Shown here one piece after another: positions 8,925 through 19,103 of a DNA stretch of 64,000 nt. The notes beneath the pieces were generated by a model that worked only from the letters and a program-made list of their open reading frames with translations, ran no database searches and was not told the DNA's origin. The stretch spans positions 434,001-498,000 of the forward strand of contig NZ_WEGK01000001.1 in NCBI RefSeq assembly GCF_009604405.1, written 5' to 3'. Position numbers and translations under genes: made by a program. This DNA is from Nocardia macrotermitis (GTDB lineage: Bacteria; Actinomycetota; Actinomycetes; Mycobacteriales; Mycobacteriaceae). How positions within the stretch are numbered: position 1 is the first letter of the stretch; the number at the start of each line of letters is the position of its first letter.

Positions 8925-11900
8925 CGCCACTGTCCCGCCAGTAGATCGGACAATTCCCCGGCCAGCGCCGGCGGCGGATCCCAGTCGAAAACCCCGCAGC
9001 CGGAGGGTGTTCCGGGTCCGATCATGCCGCGCACGAACAGGTAGCGGATGCCGCCGAGATGTCGGGCGGGATCGTAGTCCGGGAGCCGCCAGCGCAGATA
9101 ACGGTGCAGCGCGGCCGAATACAGGATGGCCTGGAGCGGATAGTGCGAACGCATCATCTCCGCGGCCATTCGCTCGCGGGTGTAGTGCGCGACGGTCAGC
9201 TCGCCCGTGCCCAGCCGGTTGGTCTTGTAGTCCACCACCACGAAACGTGGTCCGGGCGTGCGCAGTACGGCGTCGATGCTGCCGGTCAGGAAGCCGCGCA
9301 GCGGGGTGTCCGGGAGCGTTTCGAGCTGGTCGGCGTAACCGGCGAAGATGTCGTCGGCGGGCAGGTGCGCGCGCAGCAGATCGGCGATGCGGCGCAACGT
9401 CACCCGTTCGGCGCGCGGGGTGTCGCCACCGGCCAGCGGCAGTTCGAAGTCCAACTCGCTGAGCCGATCCCGGCCCGAGACCTGCGCCAGGCTGCCGGTC
9501 GCCATGGGGGTGTGCAGCACCGCGAGCAGGGCGTCGGCCAGGGCGTCGGGATCGATGTCGGCCAGTAGTTCGCCGATGGCGTCCGCGCACCGGGTGCGGA
9601 CCTCGGCGGCCAGGTCGGGGGCGTCGGTGTCGACGTATTCGAGCACCCCGTGCACGAGCGTGCCGAAGTCGGCGCCGTAGGGCAGGTCGTTCATGAGTGA
9701 TGGTGCGGCGGAGCCGAATTCGAGCTCCACAGAGAGTTCGGCGGAGGGTTCCGCGGGCTCGTCCGAGACGCCGGTGTCCACCTCGGATTCCGTCACATGC
9801 ATCTCGTGCGCCCCGGCGGTGAGCGCGGAGTAGGAAGTGCGCCGCCAGTCCTGATCGATGACGCGATCGAACCGGGCCGCGGCGAGCTCGGTCGTGGTCG
9901 ATTCGGCGCGTTCCCAGCGGGGGCGCACCGCGGGGATGTGGTCGACCTCGCGCACCGCGATGACATCACCCGGCGCTCCCTGCGCCCAGTGCGAAAGCTG
10001 TTCTCCCACAACATTGTCCGCCGGAATATCGCCCCGTCCCGGCACCTCCGCGCTACCCGGCATCCGGCCCAGCATCATCCGGTGCAGCGGCGCGGCGGCG
10101 GTGCCGTAGGTGGGGGCCCACCAGGCCACCACCTGACATTGGGCGCGCGTCAGCGCCACATACAGCAGACGCAGTTCCTCCCCCGCCTCCTCGGTCTCGC
10201 TGCGGCGCTTGCGGTCGTTGTAGCCCAGGGCCTCCGAGCCGCCCACATCGAGCACGCGGTTACCGCGCTCGTCGTGGAACATGAGCGTCGCCGGATACGG
10301 ATTGCGCGCGTTGTCCCAGGCGAAGGGCAGGTAGACCAGCGGAAACTCGAGGCCCTTGCTGGCGTGCACGGTGGCGATCTGCACGGCCGCGGCGTCGCGG
10401 TCCAGGCGGCGGCTGCGATCGGCGACCGCGCCGGATGCCGGGTCGCGCACCCGATCGCCGAGCCAGCGGGTCAGCGCGCTGAGGCCGAGCGATTCGCGCA
10501 GTGCCACCTGGTCGATCAGCTGCGCGATATGCCGCAGATCGGTCAGTTCCCGTTCACCACCGGCGATCGCGAGCAGCCTTGGCGCCAAACGTGTCTCGGC
10601 GGCCAGCCGTTCGAACACCGCCGCGAATCCGGCGCGGCCGAACAATCGCGCCGACTCCCGCAACTGCTGACCGACGCGGCCGACCAGATCGGCCCCGCCG
10701 GCATCGATCTCGGCGGCCGAGTACCCCAGCAGCGGCGTCCCGGCGGCCAGGCGCACCCGGTCGGCGCGGTGCGGCTGTTCGAGTGCGCGCAGCAGCCACA
10801 GCCAGTCGGTGGCGCTGCGGGTGGCGAATACGCTTGCGCCACCGGCCAATACCGATGCCACGCCGACCTCGTCCAGGGCGGCGCGCACGATATCGATCTG
10901 TGAGCGCGTACGCACCAGGACGGCGATATCGCCGGGCCCGAGAGGGCGTTCGCCGATCCGCAGGCCCGCGTCGAGTTGCCGCACGATGTCGGCGGCCAGA
11001 TCCTCGGCGACCCGTGAACGCTGCCGACCCACCGCCGGGAATCCGGACTTGTTCAGCGCCCCTGCACCGGTGCGCCGAAACCACCTGAGCCGCAACGGAG
11101 TCCGATCACCGTCGCCCAACAGGCGGGTGTGTGGCCGCACCGCCGCCACCGGATGCACGCCGATCTCCTTGTGCCCCAGGGCCGCACCGCCCATCAGATG
11201 GTCCAGCGCGGTCAGCAGACCGGCGTCGCTGCGTCGGTTGACGGTCAGTTCACGGCGCTGATCGGCCACCGCGACCGCGTCGAGATAGCTGAGCACCTCC
11301 GCCCCGCGGAACGCGTAGATGGCCTGTTTCGGATCGCCGACCAGCACCAGGGTCGCCTGCTCGTGGAAACACCGCCGCAGAATCTCCCACTGCAACGGGT
11401 CGGTGTCCTGGAACTCGTCCACCAGCGCGACCCGGAATCGGTCCCGAATCCGATCGCCCGCCCGATCGCCGTGCACCGGATCGGCGAGCACGTCGTGCAG
11501 CAGCACCAGCAGGTCGTCGAAATCGCGAAGGCCCGAGAGTCGTTTGCGCCGTTCGGTTTCCACGCGCACCGCCGCGCCGAACGCGACGCGCTCCGAGGCC
11601 GTCGGATCGCCGCACTCCTCCTCGGGCACCAGCCGCGCCTGCCGGTCCCGCACCGCGGCGGCGGCCAGCGCGTGCGCGTCCTTCAGCGAGAACGGCGGCA
11701 CCGACCGCGCGTACCGCGCCAGGAACAGATCCTCGGTGACGGTGGCGACCAGATCATCGACGTTCTCGACCAGCCGCACGCCCGGATCGTGCTCACCGGC
11801 CAGCCCCAACTCGTCCAGCATCCGCTGACAGAAACTGTGCGTGGTCGCGATGGTCCCCGCGTCGAACTCCGACAACGCCGCCAGCAACCGGGACCGCCGC

Positions 11901-12451
11901 GCCCCCACTGCACTCGAATCCGCCTGCGCCAGATGACGAATCAACTCGTCATCACTGCCGCGTGCCCCCACCGGATCCGCCAGCGCCGCCGCGGCCGCCA
12001 CGAACCGATCCCGCGTACGCTCCCGCAACTCCTGCGTAGCCGCCCGACTGAACGTCACCAGCAGCAACTCCGAAATATCCACCCCGCACTCGGCCACATA
12101 CCGCACCGCCAGCCCGACGATCGCATACGTCTTCCCGGTCCCCGCACTCGCCTCGAGCACGGTCGTCCCCCTCGGCAACTCCCCGCACAGGTCGAACCGC
12201 CGCCCCGGCTCGTCACCAGCACCAGCGGGTACCAGTTCGGTTGCAGGCGTGCGTGATTCGCGCTCATCGGTCGAAGGCTCCAGAGGAACGGCCGAGCCGG
12301 GGCGTTCGATGTCGGCGGGTGCGCCTGCCTCCGCGATGTCGAACAGATCGCCCGTGACCGGGGCCGACGGACGCTTGGGCACCGAGGATTTGGAGGCATG
12401 GCGACGCGACCGGTGGGCAGGGGCCTCGACGGGAAAGAGTTCCTCACTCAT
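8921..12451 (-). CDS. recB: Exodeoxyribonuclease V subunit RecB
   Basis: The 1,176-residue protein is the 3'-5' helicase and nuclease subunit of RecBCD. The Walker A motif ASAGTGKT is at about 101-108, motif II is LVDEFQDTDPLQW, and the C-terminal nuclease motif VVVDYKTNRLG lies near residue 1075. About 85 residues of charged, apparently unstructured sequence (rich in K, R, P, E) precede the helicase, which is unusual for E. coli RecB. The ATG at 12451 overlaps the recC stop as ATGA, and its own stop overlaps the recD ATG the same way. If an internal start were used the N-terminal tail would be lost, but the overlap supports this start. Confidence 0.95.
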   Translation of the reverse strand: MSEELFPVEAPAHRSRRHASKSSVPKRPSAPVTGDLFDIAEAGAPADIERPGSAVPLEPSTDERESRTPATELVPAGAGDEPGRRFDLCGELPRGTTVLEASAGTGKTYAIVGLAVRYVAECGVDISELLLVTFSRAATQELRERTRDRFVAAAAALADPVGARGSDDELIRHLAQADSSAVGARRSRLLAALSEFDAGTIATTHSFCQRMLDELGLAGEHDPGVRLVENVDDLVATVTEDLFLARYARSVPPFSLKDAHALAAAAVRDRQARLVPEEECGDPTASERVAFGAAVRVETERRKRLSGLRDFDDLLVLLHDVLADPVHGDRAGDRIRDRFRVALVDEFQDTDPLQWEILRRCFHEQATLVLVGDPKQAIYAFRGAEVLSYLDAVAVADQRRELTVNRRSDAGLLTALDHLMGGAALGHKEIGVHPVAAVRPHTRLLGDGDRTPLRLRWFRRTGAGALNKSGFPAVGRQRSRVAEDLAADIVRQLDAGLRIGERPLGPGDIAVLVRTRSQIDIVRAALDEVGVASVLAGGASVFATRSATDWLWLLRALEQPHRADRVRLAAGTPLLGYSAAEIDAGGADLVGRVGQQLRESARLFGRAGFAAVFERLAAETRLAPRLLAIAGGERELTDLRHIAQLIDQVALRESLGLSALTRWLGDRVRDPASGAVADRSRRLDRDAAAVQIATVHASKGLEFPLVYLPFAWDNARNPYPATLMFHDERGNRVLDVGGSEALGYNDRKRRSETEEAGEELRLLYVALTRAQCQVVAWWAPTYGTAAAPLHRMMLGRMPGSAEVPGRGDIPADNVVGEQLSHWAQGAPGDVIAVREVDHIPAVRPRWERAESTTTELAAARFDRVIDQDWRRTSYSALTAGAHEMHVTESEVDTGVSDEPAEPSAELSVELEFGSAAPSLMNDLPYGADFGTLVHGVLEYVDTDAPDLAAEVRTRCADAIGELLADIDPDALADALLAVLHTPMATGSLAQVSGRDRLSELDFELPLAGGDTPRAERVTLRRIADLLRAHLPADDIFAGYADQLETLPDTPLRGFLTGSIDAVLRTPGPRFVVVDYKTNRLGTGELTVAHYTRERMAAEMMRSHYPLQAILYSAALHRYLRWRLPDYDPARHLGGIRYLFVRGMIGPGTPSGCGVFDWDPPPALAGELSDLLAGQWR

Positions 12452-15400
12452 GGTTGTCCCTGGGTTTCGGCGGCGAGCAGGGGGGCCCACAGGCTGCGGG
12501 CGAGGGAGCCGAAGCGGGTGGGTTCGCCCGCCGGATCCGGTTCGGGCAGTGGGGTTTCCAGTAGCTCCAGGCGGGGGGCCGGACCCCAGATGTAGCGCAG
12601 ATAGCGGTCGGTGTGTTCGCCGTAGGGTTTGGGGCCGTGCGGGCCGCCGAGGAATTCCTGATCGGCGGCGGTGCGGGCCTCGTCGACGGTCGCGCCCTGG
12701 CAGCGGCGTTCGGCGTAGACCGACGAGGCCGCCGTCGCGATCGGCAGCGGCTCGTTCAGCCCCATATCCCGCAATGCCACCAGATCTCGCAGGATCTCCT
12801 GTGCCACAGCGCCATTGGGTGCGGTCAGTGCCGAGCGCCAGGCGGGACGACCGAATTTGCCGCGTCCGATGGTCAACGCCTGCCAGCCCTGATGCCGCTC
12901 GGTCGCCGCGAGCGCGAGCAGCCGCACCCACGCCGCGATCCGATGTTTCGGGGCCAGCCGCGAGAAGGTGGTCCGCACCACCGTGTCGTCGTGCACGTCC
13001 GCGACGGTGCCCTGCAACAGTCTGCCCTCACCCAGATCCACCGCGATATCGATACTGCGGGAAGGTAATTCGTGAATCGGCTGGGCCACCCGCACCAATT
13101 TGTCGACGGTACTCTCGACGTCGTCCAGCACCGCCGCGCCGAGCCCGAACGGCGGTAGCGTCCCGCGCCGCCACTCCGCGGCGCGCAACGTCTCCGGCTC
13201 GGCGCCGTGCAATCGGGCGGTCAGCATGCGCTCGCCCATATTCCACTTGGTCAGGCCGTCCAGCTCGATCGGCAGCCGCTCGTCGATCTCCTCTTCCTCC
13301 TCGGGCACCCGGATACCCAGGCGCTGCCACAGGAACGCCCGCACCGGATGTTCGACGAACGAGATCAGTTCCGCGAGTTCGACATCCGCACGCGCGGCGG
13401 CGGGCAGCGGTACCGGCAGGAAGCCCGCCGACGGCCGCACCGCACCGGCCGCGGCCCGCGCGCCGGCCAGCGCGATGGCGTCGAAGCTGAACGGCCGCAC
13501 CGGATCGAAATTGCGACTGTCGAAGGCCTGCAAGGGATGTCGCATCACCACCGACCCGAGATCCGCACCCGGCCGCGCGGCCAGCACATCGAGCAGTTCG
13601 GCCAGCGGAATCGCGGGCGGGCGATGCGCGCCGGTGACCGGATCGGCCCCGGTGTGCAGCACCACCAGGCGTTCCCCGGCGGCCATGATCGCGTCCAGCA
13701 GCAGCTGCCGATCCTCGCTGCGCGGATCACGTTCTCCCACACGCGGATTCCGGGCCAGTACATCGTCGCCGTCGATACCGCCCGCGCGCGGGAACACCTC
13801 GTCGTCCAGGCCCAGCAGCACCACCACCCGATGCGGTACCGAACGCATTGGAGCCAGCGTGCACACGGTCAGCTCCCCGGTGCGGAAGTTGGTCCGCACC
13901 GAACGCGCCGCCAGCCGCGAGTGCAACAGCGCCGCGATATCGGGCAGCCGCAAGCCGATATCGTCACCGTGCTCGAGGGCCGCGCTCAGCTCCCGCCGCG
14001 CCTGCACCGCCTGCCAGCTGTTCGCATACGACACCTCGGTCAGCAGATCCAGCGCACGACCCAGCACCTGGGCCCACTCGTGCGCCGGGCGCAGCCCCCC
14101 GGCCGGATCGCTCGGCGTGGGCCCGCGCAGATCGCGCACGCAGACCGCGAGGCGGTCGGTGAACTCGGCGAACCGCCCGGCCAGATCCACATCACCGGAG
14201 TCGACGTCCTCGAGCGGCAGCGCGAGATCGAGCCAGTCCTCGGAGGATTCACCGGCCGCGACCCCGAGCAGAATCCGGTCCACCGCGGCATTGAGCGTGT
14301 TCTGCGCGAAATCGCCGAGCCCGAACGCCTGCCGCTGGCGCTGCCCGATCCCCCAGCGCGCCCCGGTTTCCGCGGCCCATTCCCGCAGCCGCTCGATATC
14401 GTCGTCGTCGAATCCACAGCGCATCCGCACCGGTTCGGAGGCGGCCAGATCCAGCACCTGGGTGACGGTGACCCGGCCGTCGGCCAGATCGAACAGCGCC
14501 AGCAGCACCGCGAGCACCGGATTCGCCGTCCCGGCCGTCCGATCGGCCAGCCGGACCCGCAGATCCTGCGCGGGATTAGTTGCGGCCGTGGATGTTTCGC
14601 CCGAGCGAGCATCGGCGTGCGCGGGCCCGAACGCCGCGCGCACCAGCGGCGCGAAACTCTCGACGTCCGGGCACAGCACGATCACATCGCGCGCCTCGAG
14701 CGTCGGATCCTCGGCGAACAGGCCCAACAGCACCTCGCGCAACACCTCCACCTGCCGCGCGGGCCCGTGACACGAGTGCACCCGCACGGTGTCGTCACCG
14801 GACACCGCGTCCGCGCACGGCGGCCACATATCCGCCCGAATCCCGTCCTGCAAGCTGGAAAGCACTGTGGCAGAGGATATTTCGTCGCCACCAGGATGAT
14901 GCGTATCGATCGCCGGACCCACCGCCCCCACCCGCCGCTGCAGTTCGCGCGCGTCACGTCCCAGCGCCGCCAGCAGCGGATGCGCGACGACCGACGCACC
15001 CGCATCAGCCGACCGGCGCGCCACCTCGGCCTCCGCACCGGCCGCACGCACTGCGTCCCACATCGCCGGACTCGGGTGTACCAGCCACAGGTGCACATCG
15101 CGATGTTCGGCCAACGCGGCCAGCACGTTCACCTGATCCACACTCAACCGCGCCGGACCGAACAACGAAATACGTTGCGGCAGTTCAACAATCCCCGGCT
15201 CGCCACGCAACCACGCACACGCTTCGGGCAACCGTTCGGCCGGACTCGCCGTGCCGATCCCCGCCCGCAGCCGCCGCCACAACTGCGGCTGCCACAGCAG
15301 ATCCGCGGGCAATTCCGCACCGAACCCGTCGGTATCCGCACCCGCGACCCAATCGCTGATCACGCGCGGACGCTGGGTGGCGTAACCGTCGAACAACGCC

Positions 15401-15831
15401 GCGATACCGGCGGCCGTCGCGAACCGCCGCCCGGCCCGATACGACCGCCCGGACGGATCGTCCGCACCGAGATGCCGCGCCGGAACCGCACACCACGGCT
15501 CACCGACCGAAGCGTCCAGCACCCGCAACACCGACCACACCATCCGCTCGGGAGCCCACGGATCCTCGTCCGCCGCGACACCGCTCGCCGCACCCAGCAC
15601 CTCGGCCGTCAACGCGGCCACGGAGGTGAATCGCACATTCGCGCAGACGCCGTCGCCGGTGCTGCCGCCCAGCACCCCGGCCAGCCGCTGCGTCAGCCAG
15701 CGCTCCACACCCTTGGCCCCGACCGCGACGACCTCGGCCGCGAACGGGTCGTCGAGCGGCCGCGCCAGCACCGACGCGAGTTCACCGACGAGGGTGTCCG
15801 CCCGCTCGGCCCGGTGGATGTGCAGCGCCAT
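12448..15831 (-). CDS. recC: Exodeoxyribonuclease V subunit RecC
   Basis: The 1,127-residue protein is the RecC subunit, which in E. coli splits the strands and recognises Chi; it looks like an inactivated helicase. Recognisable family segments are the N-terminal MALHIHRAERADTLVGELA, LLGLDDEVFPR, and DRQLLLDAIMAAGERLVVLHTG. It begins at ATG 15831 with a GAGAGAGG stretch upstream and is the first gene of the recC-recB-recD operon. The long frame on the opposite strand from 13207 to 16416 is a high-GC shadow. Confidence 0.94.
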   Translation of the reverse strand: MALHIHRAERADTLVGELASVLARPLDDPFAAEVVAVGAKGVERWLTQRLAGVLGGSTGDGVCANVRFTSVAALTAEVLGAASGVAADEDPWAPERMVWSVLRVLDASVGEPWCAVPARHLGADDPSGRSYRAGRRFATAAGIAALFDGYATQRPRVISDWVAGADTDGFGAELPADLLWQPQLWRRLRAGIGTASPAERLPEACAWLRGEPGIVELPQRISLFGPARLSVDQVNVLAALAEHRDVHLWLVHPSPAMWDAVRAAGAEAEVARRSADAGASVVAHPLLAALGRDARELQRRVGAVGPAIDTHHPGGDEISSATVLSSLQDGIRADMWPPCADAVSGDDTVRVHSCHGPARQVEVLREVLLGLFAEDPTLEARDVIVLCPDVESFAPLVRAAFGPAHADARSGETSTAATNPAQDLRVRLADRTAGTANPVLAVLLALFDLADGRVTVTQVLDLAASEPVRMRCGFDDDDIERLREWAAETGARWGIGQRQRQAFGLGDFAQNTLNAAVDRILLGVAAGESSEDWLDLALPLEDVDSGDVDLAGRFAEFTDRLAVCVRDLRGPTPSDPAGGLRPAHEWAQVLGRALDLLTEVSYANSWQAVQARRELSAALEHGDDIGLRLPDIAALLHSRLAARSVRTNFRTGELTVCTLAPMRSVPHRVVVLLGLDDEVFPRAGGIDGDDVLARNPRVGERDPRSEDRQLLLDAIMAAGERLVVLHTGADPVTGAHRPPAIPLAELLDVLAARPGADLGSVVMRHPLQAFDSRNFDPVRPFSFDAIALAGARAAAGAVRPSAGFLPVPLPAAARADVELAELISFVEHPVRAFLWQRLGIRVPEEEEEIDERLPIELDGLTKWNMGERMLTARLHGAEPETLRAAEWRRGTLPPFGLGAAVLDDVESTVDKLVRVAQPIHELPSRSIDIAVDLGEGRLLQGTVADVHDDTVVRTTFSRLAPKHRIAAWVRLLALAATERHQGWQALTIGRGKFGRPAWRSALTAPNGAVAQEILRDLVALRDMGLNEPLPIATAASSVYAERRCQGATVDEARTAADQEFLGGPHGPKPYGEHTDRYLRYIWGPAPRLELLETPLPEPDPAGEPTRFGSLARSLWAPLLAAETQGQP

Positions 15832-16354
15832 GGACCGCCTCTCTCATCTCTTCCGCGTCCGTTCCGATCGCAACCCGCACCCGGTCATCGGCCGATCGAA
15901 CCCGCGACATTACCGCCCGCGACCGCCTCACCCGCACGCCCCCGCAGCCGGGACGATTCCCGACCGCTCCGGCGAGACGCAGGTGACGACCGATACCCCG
16001 GCCCCGCCGACCGAGTTCGATCCCGACAATCGTGCGCCCGGACGACCCCGCGCCGAGTCCGACACACCGTGATGATCCGGACACGCCCACGACCGCATCG
16101 ACCTCGAATTCGTCCCCGAGCCAGCGCCCGACTTATGGCTACTCTACAGCGAATAGTGTTGAACACCACATTGGCCGCGATTCTCGATACTCACCAAATT
16201 CGCAGCAACACAAGCGGATCCGCGTGCAACGGCACATACCCGCATCAACCGGATTTCGCCACCGCGTGTCACCCCGGCGGACCGTGCGCGGTATGCCACA
16301 GTGCTCTGCGGGGAGGCAACGGGAGAAGCGGTTTTCGAAAGGCTGGTTCGGTAG
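15832..16354. other. Intergenic region upstream of recC
   Basis: These 523 bases lie between the divergent recC and the small protein at 16355. I see no open frame with plausible codon use or start site, no RNA gene and no clear operator. An isolated TCGAAC at about 15896 is not followed by the second half of an actinobacterial LexA box. The recC promoter must lie here, but I cannot place it. Confidence 0.5.
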
Positions 16355-16561
16355 ATGTCTGCGTCGGTGATTCCCCTCGTACCCAGATCCGGGTTCACGG
16401 TTCGCCGCATGGGTGAACGCTGGGAACTGGTCAATTCACGTCACTACGGCCGCACGATCGTCCTGCACTCCTGGCCTCGCGACCGGCACACCGAGGCCTT
16501 CTCGCACTGTTACCGGCTCAACGGCCGCAGCGTCGAGGATCTGCTCGCGGCCTTCCGCTGA
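16355..16561 (+). CDS. Small conserved-looking protein of unknown function (68 aa)
   Basis: A 68-residue protein beginning MSASVIPLVPRSGFTVRR and ending VEDLLAAFR. From codon 15 on, nearly every third base is G or C, matching real genes here, and no opposite-strand gene explains the frame. A GAAAGG sequence lies about 12 bases before the ATG, a little far for a ribosome site. There is no signal peptide, membrane segment or cysteine motif. The central RWELVNSRHYGRTIVLHSW pattern is not a family I recognise. Confidence 0.6.
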   Translation: MSASVIPLVPRSGFTVRRMGERWELVNSRHYGRTIVLHSWPRDRHTEAFSHCYRLNGRSVEDLLAAFR

Positions 16562-16697
16562 GGTCCGCACGCCGTCTGATTCGGACCGCACCGGGGGCGA
16601 AATGCGCTGCGCGGCAACGGCTGCGATGAGCTAGCACATCCGGCGGCAGACCTCAAGACGTGCGTCGAACGCATTCTGCTGTCTAAGGTGATGCACC

Positions 16698-17588
16698 GTG
16701 CGTCAACTCCGTTCCGCCTCGCGCGCCACTCGCCCCTCCCGCACGGCCCTCGGTGCCTGCCTCCTCGCCGTCGGCCTGCTGGCCGCCGCACCGGCCGTCC
16801 ACCCGGCCCCCGCCGCGGCGTTCCCGCTACGCGCGCAGGGCTGCGCCAACGGCTTCGACTGCGATATGAGCCAGCGCATCGCGCAGGCCAACTCGTACCT
16901 GTCCGGACGGCCCGGTGTCACGGGTTACGTTGTGCGCGACCGGAAGACCGGCGCGGTGTACAGCAACGGCAACGCCAATACGCCCATCTGGACCGCGTCC
17001 ACGATCAAACTCGCCATCGCCGAGGACCTGATCAACCGGCAGCGCGTGCGCGCCATCGTGATCACCCCGCAGGATCGCGCGCTGCTGGAGTCGATGCTGG
17101 CCACCTCCAACGACAACGCCGCGGACATCCTCTGGACCAAATTCGCCGGACCCGACCACCGGGCGTTCAACAACGCGTTCCGCGCCAACGGCATGACCGG
17201 CCTGGCCCCGCAGCCCACCCCCGCCGGAAAGGTGTTCCCGGACTGGGGTTTCCAGAAGTGCACCGCCGCGGACCTGGACCGGCTGATGTCCAACGTGCTG
17301 GACCACATGAACCCCGCCGACCGCAACTACCTGGTCGACCGCCTGCGCAAGGTCGACACCAACCAGCACTGGGGCGTCTGGGGCGCGGGCGCGTCGATGA
17401 ACCCGGGCCTGAAGAACGGCTGGTCGCAGGAGCGCAGCGGCTGGGTGGTCAACTCGGTCGGTTTCGCGGGCCCCGGCGAGCGCTACACCCTGGCCGTCAT
17501 GAACGACCTGGGCAACAAGGGCGGCTACGACGACGGCGAGCAGACCACCACCCAGGTCGCCAAGATCCTGCTCGGCGGCCGGGGCTGA
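16698..17588 (+). CDS. Exported serine hydrolase, class A beta-lactamase-like
   Basis: The 296-residue protein starts at GTG 16698, seven bases after AAGGTG. The N terminus is a signal peptide: an arginine-rich start, a hydrophobic core (LGACLLAVGLLAAAPA) and likely cleavage after AAA near residue 40. The catalytic Ser-x-x-Lys is in TASTIKLA at about residue 96, and Ser-Asn-Asp-Asn (about 137) occupies the SDN position of class A beta-lactamases. The third motif is KNGW rather than KTG. Such proteins are exported cell-wall enzymes or beta-lactamase relatives; activity on a lactam is not established. It ends three bases before the stop of the convergent P450. Confidence 0.83.
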   Translation: MRQLRSASRATRPSRTALGACLLAVGLLAAAPAVHPAPAAAFPLRAQGCANGFDCDMSQRIAQANSYLSGRPGVTGYVVRDRKTGAVYSNGNANTPIWTASTIKLAIAEDLINRQRVRAIVITPQDRALLESMLATSNDNAADILWTKFAGPDHRAFNNAFRANGMTGLAPQPTPAGKVFPDWGFQKCTAADLDRLMSNVLDHMNPADRNYLVDRLRKVDTNQHWGVWGAGASMNPGLKNGWSQERSGWVVNSVGFAGPGERYTLAVMNDLGNKGGYDDGEQTTTQVAKILLGGRG

Positions 17589-17591
17589 GGC

Positions 17592-19049
17592 TCAGCGCCG
17601 GCGCAGCTGCATCGGCGCACCGTCACGCGGGAACGGGATGGTGTTGAATCCCCAAGGCATCAGGTAGCTTTCGGGGATCCGCCACTCGTACTCGCGGACC
17701 ATGGCGGCGATGGCGACCTTGACCTCCAACATGCCGAAGTGCATGCCGATGCACTTGTGCGCGCCCGCGCCGAAGGGCATCCAGGCCAGCCGGTGGGATT
17801 TGTCCTCGCGACGGTGTTCGGCGAACCGCTCCGGATCGAAAACCGCTGGGTTGGACCAGTATTCGGGCAGCAGGTGGTTGATCCCGTAGGCCACGTCGAT
17901 ATGTGTGCCCGCCGGAACGAAGTGGCCCGCGATCTCGGTGTCGCGCACCGCGCGACGCACCAGACCCGGGACCGGCGGCACCAGCCGCAGGCTCTCCTTG
18001 ATGACCAGCTCCAGATCGTGCAGCTCGTCCAGGTCGGCGATGGTCGGCGGCGCGCCGTTGGTCTTCGCGTGCAACGCCAGCGCCTCGGCTCGCACTCGCT
18101 CCTGCCACTCCGGGTGGTGGCCCAGGTAGTAGGCGACCGCGGTGGCCGTCGTGGTCGTGGTGTCGTGTGCGGCCATGATCAGGAAGATCATGTGGTTGAC
18201 CACGTCGGCGTCGCTGAACTGCTCGCCGTCCTCGGTGCGGGCGTGACACAACGCCGAGAAGAAGTCCGGGGTGTCCGAACGCCGTTTCTCCGGCAGCATG
18301 CGCTCGAAATACGACTCCAGCACCTTGCGTCCCCGCACCGCGGCCCGCCAGGCCGTACCCGGCAGCGGCTGCCGCACGACCGACAGCGCGGCGTGGGTGC
18401 AATCGATGAACGCGTCGCCCAGGCGCTTGCGTTCGGGCCCGGGATCCGCGGCCATGAAGACCTCGCTCGCGGTCTCCAGCGCCAGATCCTTCACCGTCGG
18501 GTACAACTCCACCCGCGCGCTGTCCACACCCGCGGGCACCCATCCGGAGATGGCCTTCTCGACGGCCGGACCCAGCTGCGTCAGATAGGAGACCAGCCGG
18601 TCCCGGGTGAACGCCTGCTGCATGATGCGGCGGTGGTACATGTGCTCGTCGAATTCGAGCAGCAGCAGTCCGCGATGGAAGAACGGGCCGATGAAGTAGT
18701 CCCAGCCCTGCCCGAAGTCGTTGCGGCGCTTGCCGATCACCTCGTCCACGGCCTCGGGCCCGGCGACCAGCACCCGCTCGACGCCCAGCGCCTTGTTGTA
18801 GCTGACCGGACCGTAGCGGTGGTACCGATCCATCATCTCCGCGGTGCCCCAGCGCAGGTATTGCAGGGCGCGCCCCAGGTACGGCAGCCCCACATCACCC
18901 CGTACGGGGAGCTGTCCGCTTCCCTCGGGTGGGGAGGCCAGGGACAGTTCGCGGGACGGGAGCAAACGTAGGATCCGGTCGATCGGATGCCGGTCCGGGA
19001 TCTCCAGCAGCCCGATATTTTCTCGTTCCGCACTGTCGACGCTGACCAT
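17592..19049 (-). CDS. Cytochrome P450
   Basis: The 485-residue monooxygenase has the I-helix motif AAHDTTTT, the K-helix ESLR, and the haem-binding loop FGAGAHKCIGMHFG with the axial cysteine near residue 430. It starts at ATG 19049, seven bases after GAAAGG; a TTG 15 bases earlier would swallow that ribosome site. Length and the N-terminal LPYLGRALQYLRWG segment resemble actinobacterial P450s acting on sterol-like or lipid substrates, but no substrate can be assigned. The TetR gene at 19104 is divergent and 54 bases away, with GTAC-rich inverted repeats between, so the P450 is probably inducible. Confidence 0.93.
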   Translation of the reverse strand: MVSVDSAERENIGLLEIPDRHPIDRILRLLPSRELSLASPPEGSGQLPVRGDVGLPYLGRALQYLRWGTAEMMDRYHRYGPVSYNKALGVERVLVAGPEAVDEVIGKRRNDFGQGWDYFIGPFFHRGLLLLEFDEHMYHRRIMQQAFTRDRLVSYLTQLGPAVEKAISGWVPAGVDSARVELYPTVKDLALETASEVFMAADPGPERKRLGDAFIDCTHAALSVVRQPLPGTAWRAAVRGRKVLESYFERMLPEKRRSDTPDFFSALCHARTEDGEQFSDADVVNHMIFLIMAAHDTTTTTATAVAYYLGHHPEWQERVRAEALALHAKTNGAPPTIADLDELHDLELVIKESLRLVPPVPGLVRRAVRDTEIAGHFVPAGTHIDVAYGINHLLPEYWSNPAVFDPERFAEHRREDKSHRLAWMPFGAGAHKCIGMHFGMLEVKVAIAAMVREYEWRIPESYLMPWGFNTIPFPRDGAPMQLRRR

Positions 19050-19068
19050 GAACGAACCTTTCAATTAA

Positions 19069-19096
19069 AAGTACAGCTCGTACATTACAAGTACGA
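19069..19096. promoter_or_regulatory. GTAC-rich operator between P450 and TetR
   Basis: Three GTAC words occur in this 28-base stretch. The clearest inverted repeat is CGTAC (19079-19083) with GTACG (19091-19095), spaced by seven bases; a further GTAC lies to the left. The site sits in the 54-base gap of the divergent pair and must overlap both promoters, as expected for an autoregulating TetR repressor. Confidence 0.55.
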
Positions 19097-19103
19097 TGGC
19101 AGT

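Noticed and set aside
15890..15915. Possible LexA (SOS) box upstream of recC
   Set aside because: Only TCGAAC is present; the inverted GTTCGA half at the required spacing is missing.
13207..16416. 1,069-codon plus-strand frame opposite recC
   Set aside because: It is antisense to recC, Arg/Pro/His-rich and without domain pattern. Long antisense frames are usual in high-GC genes with G/C third bases.
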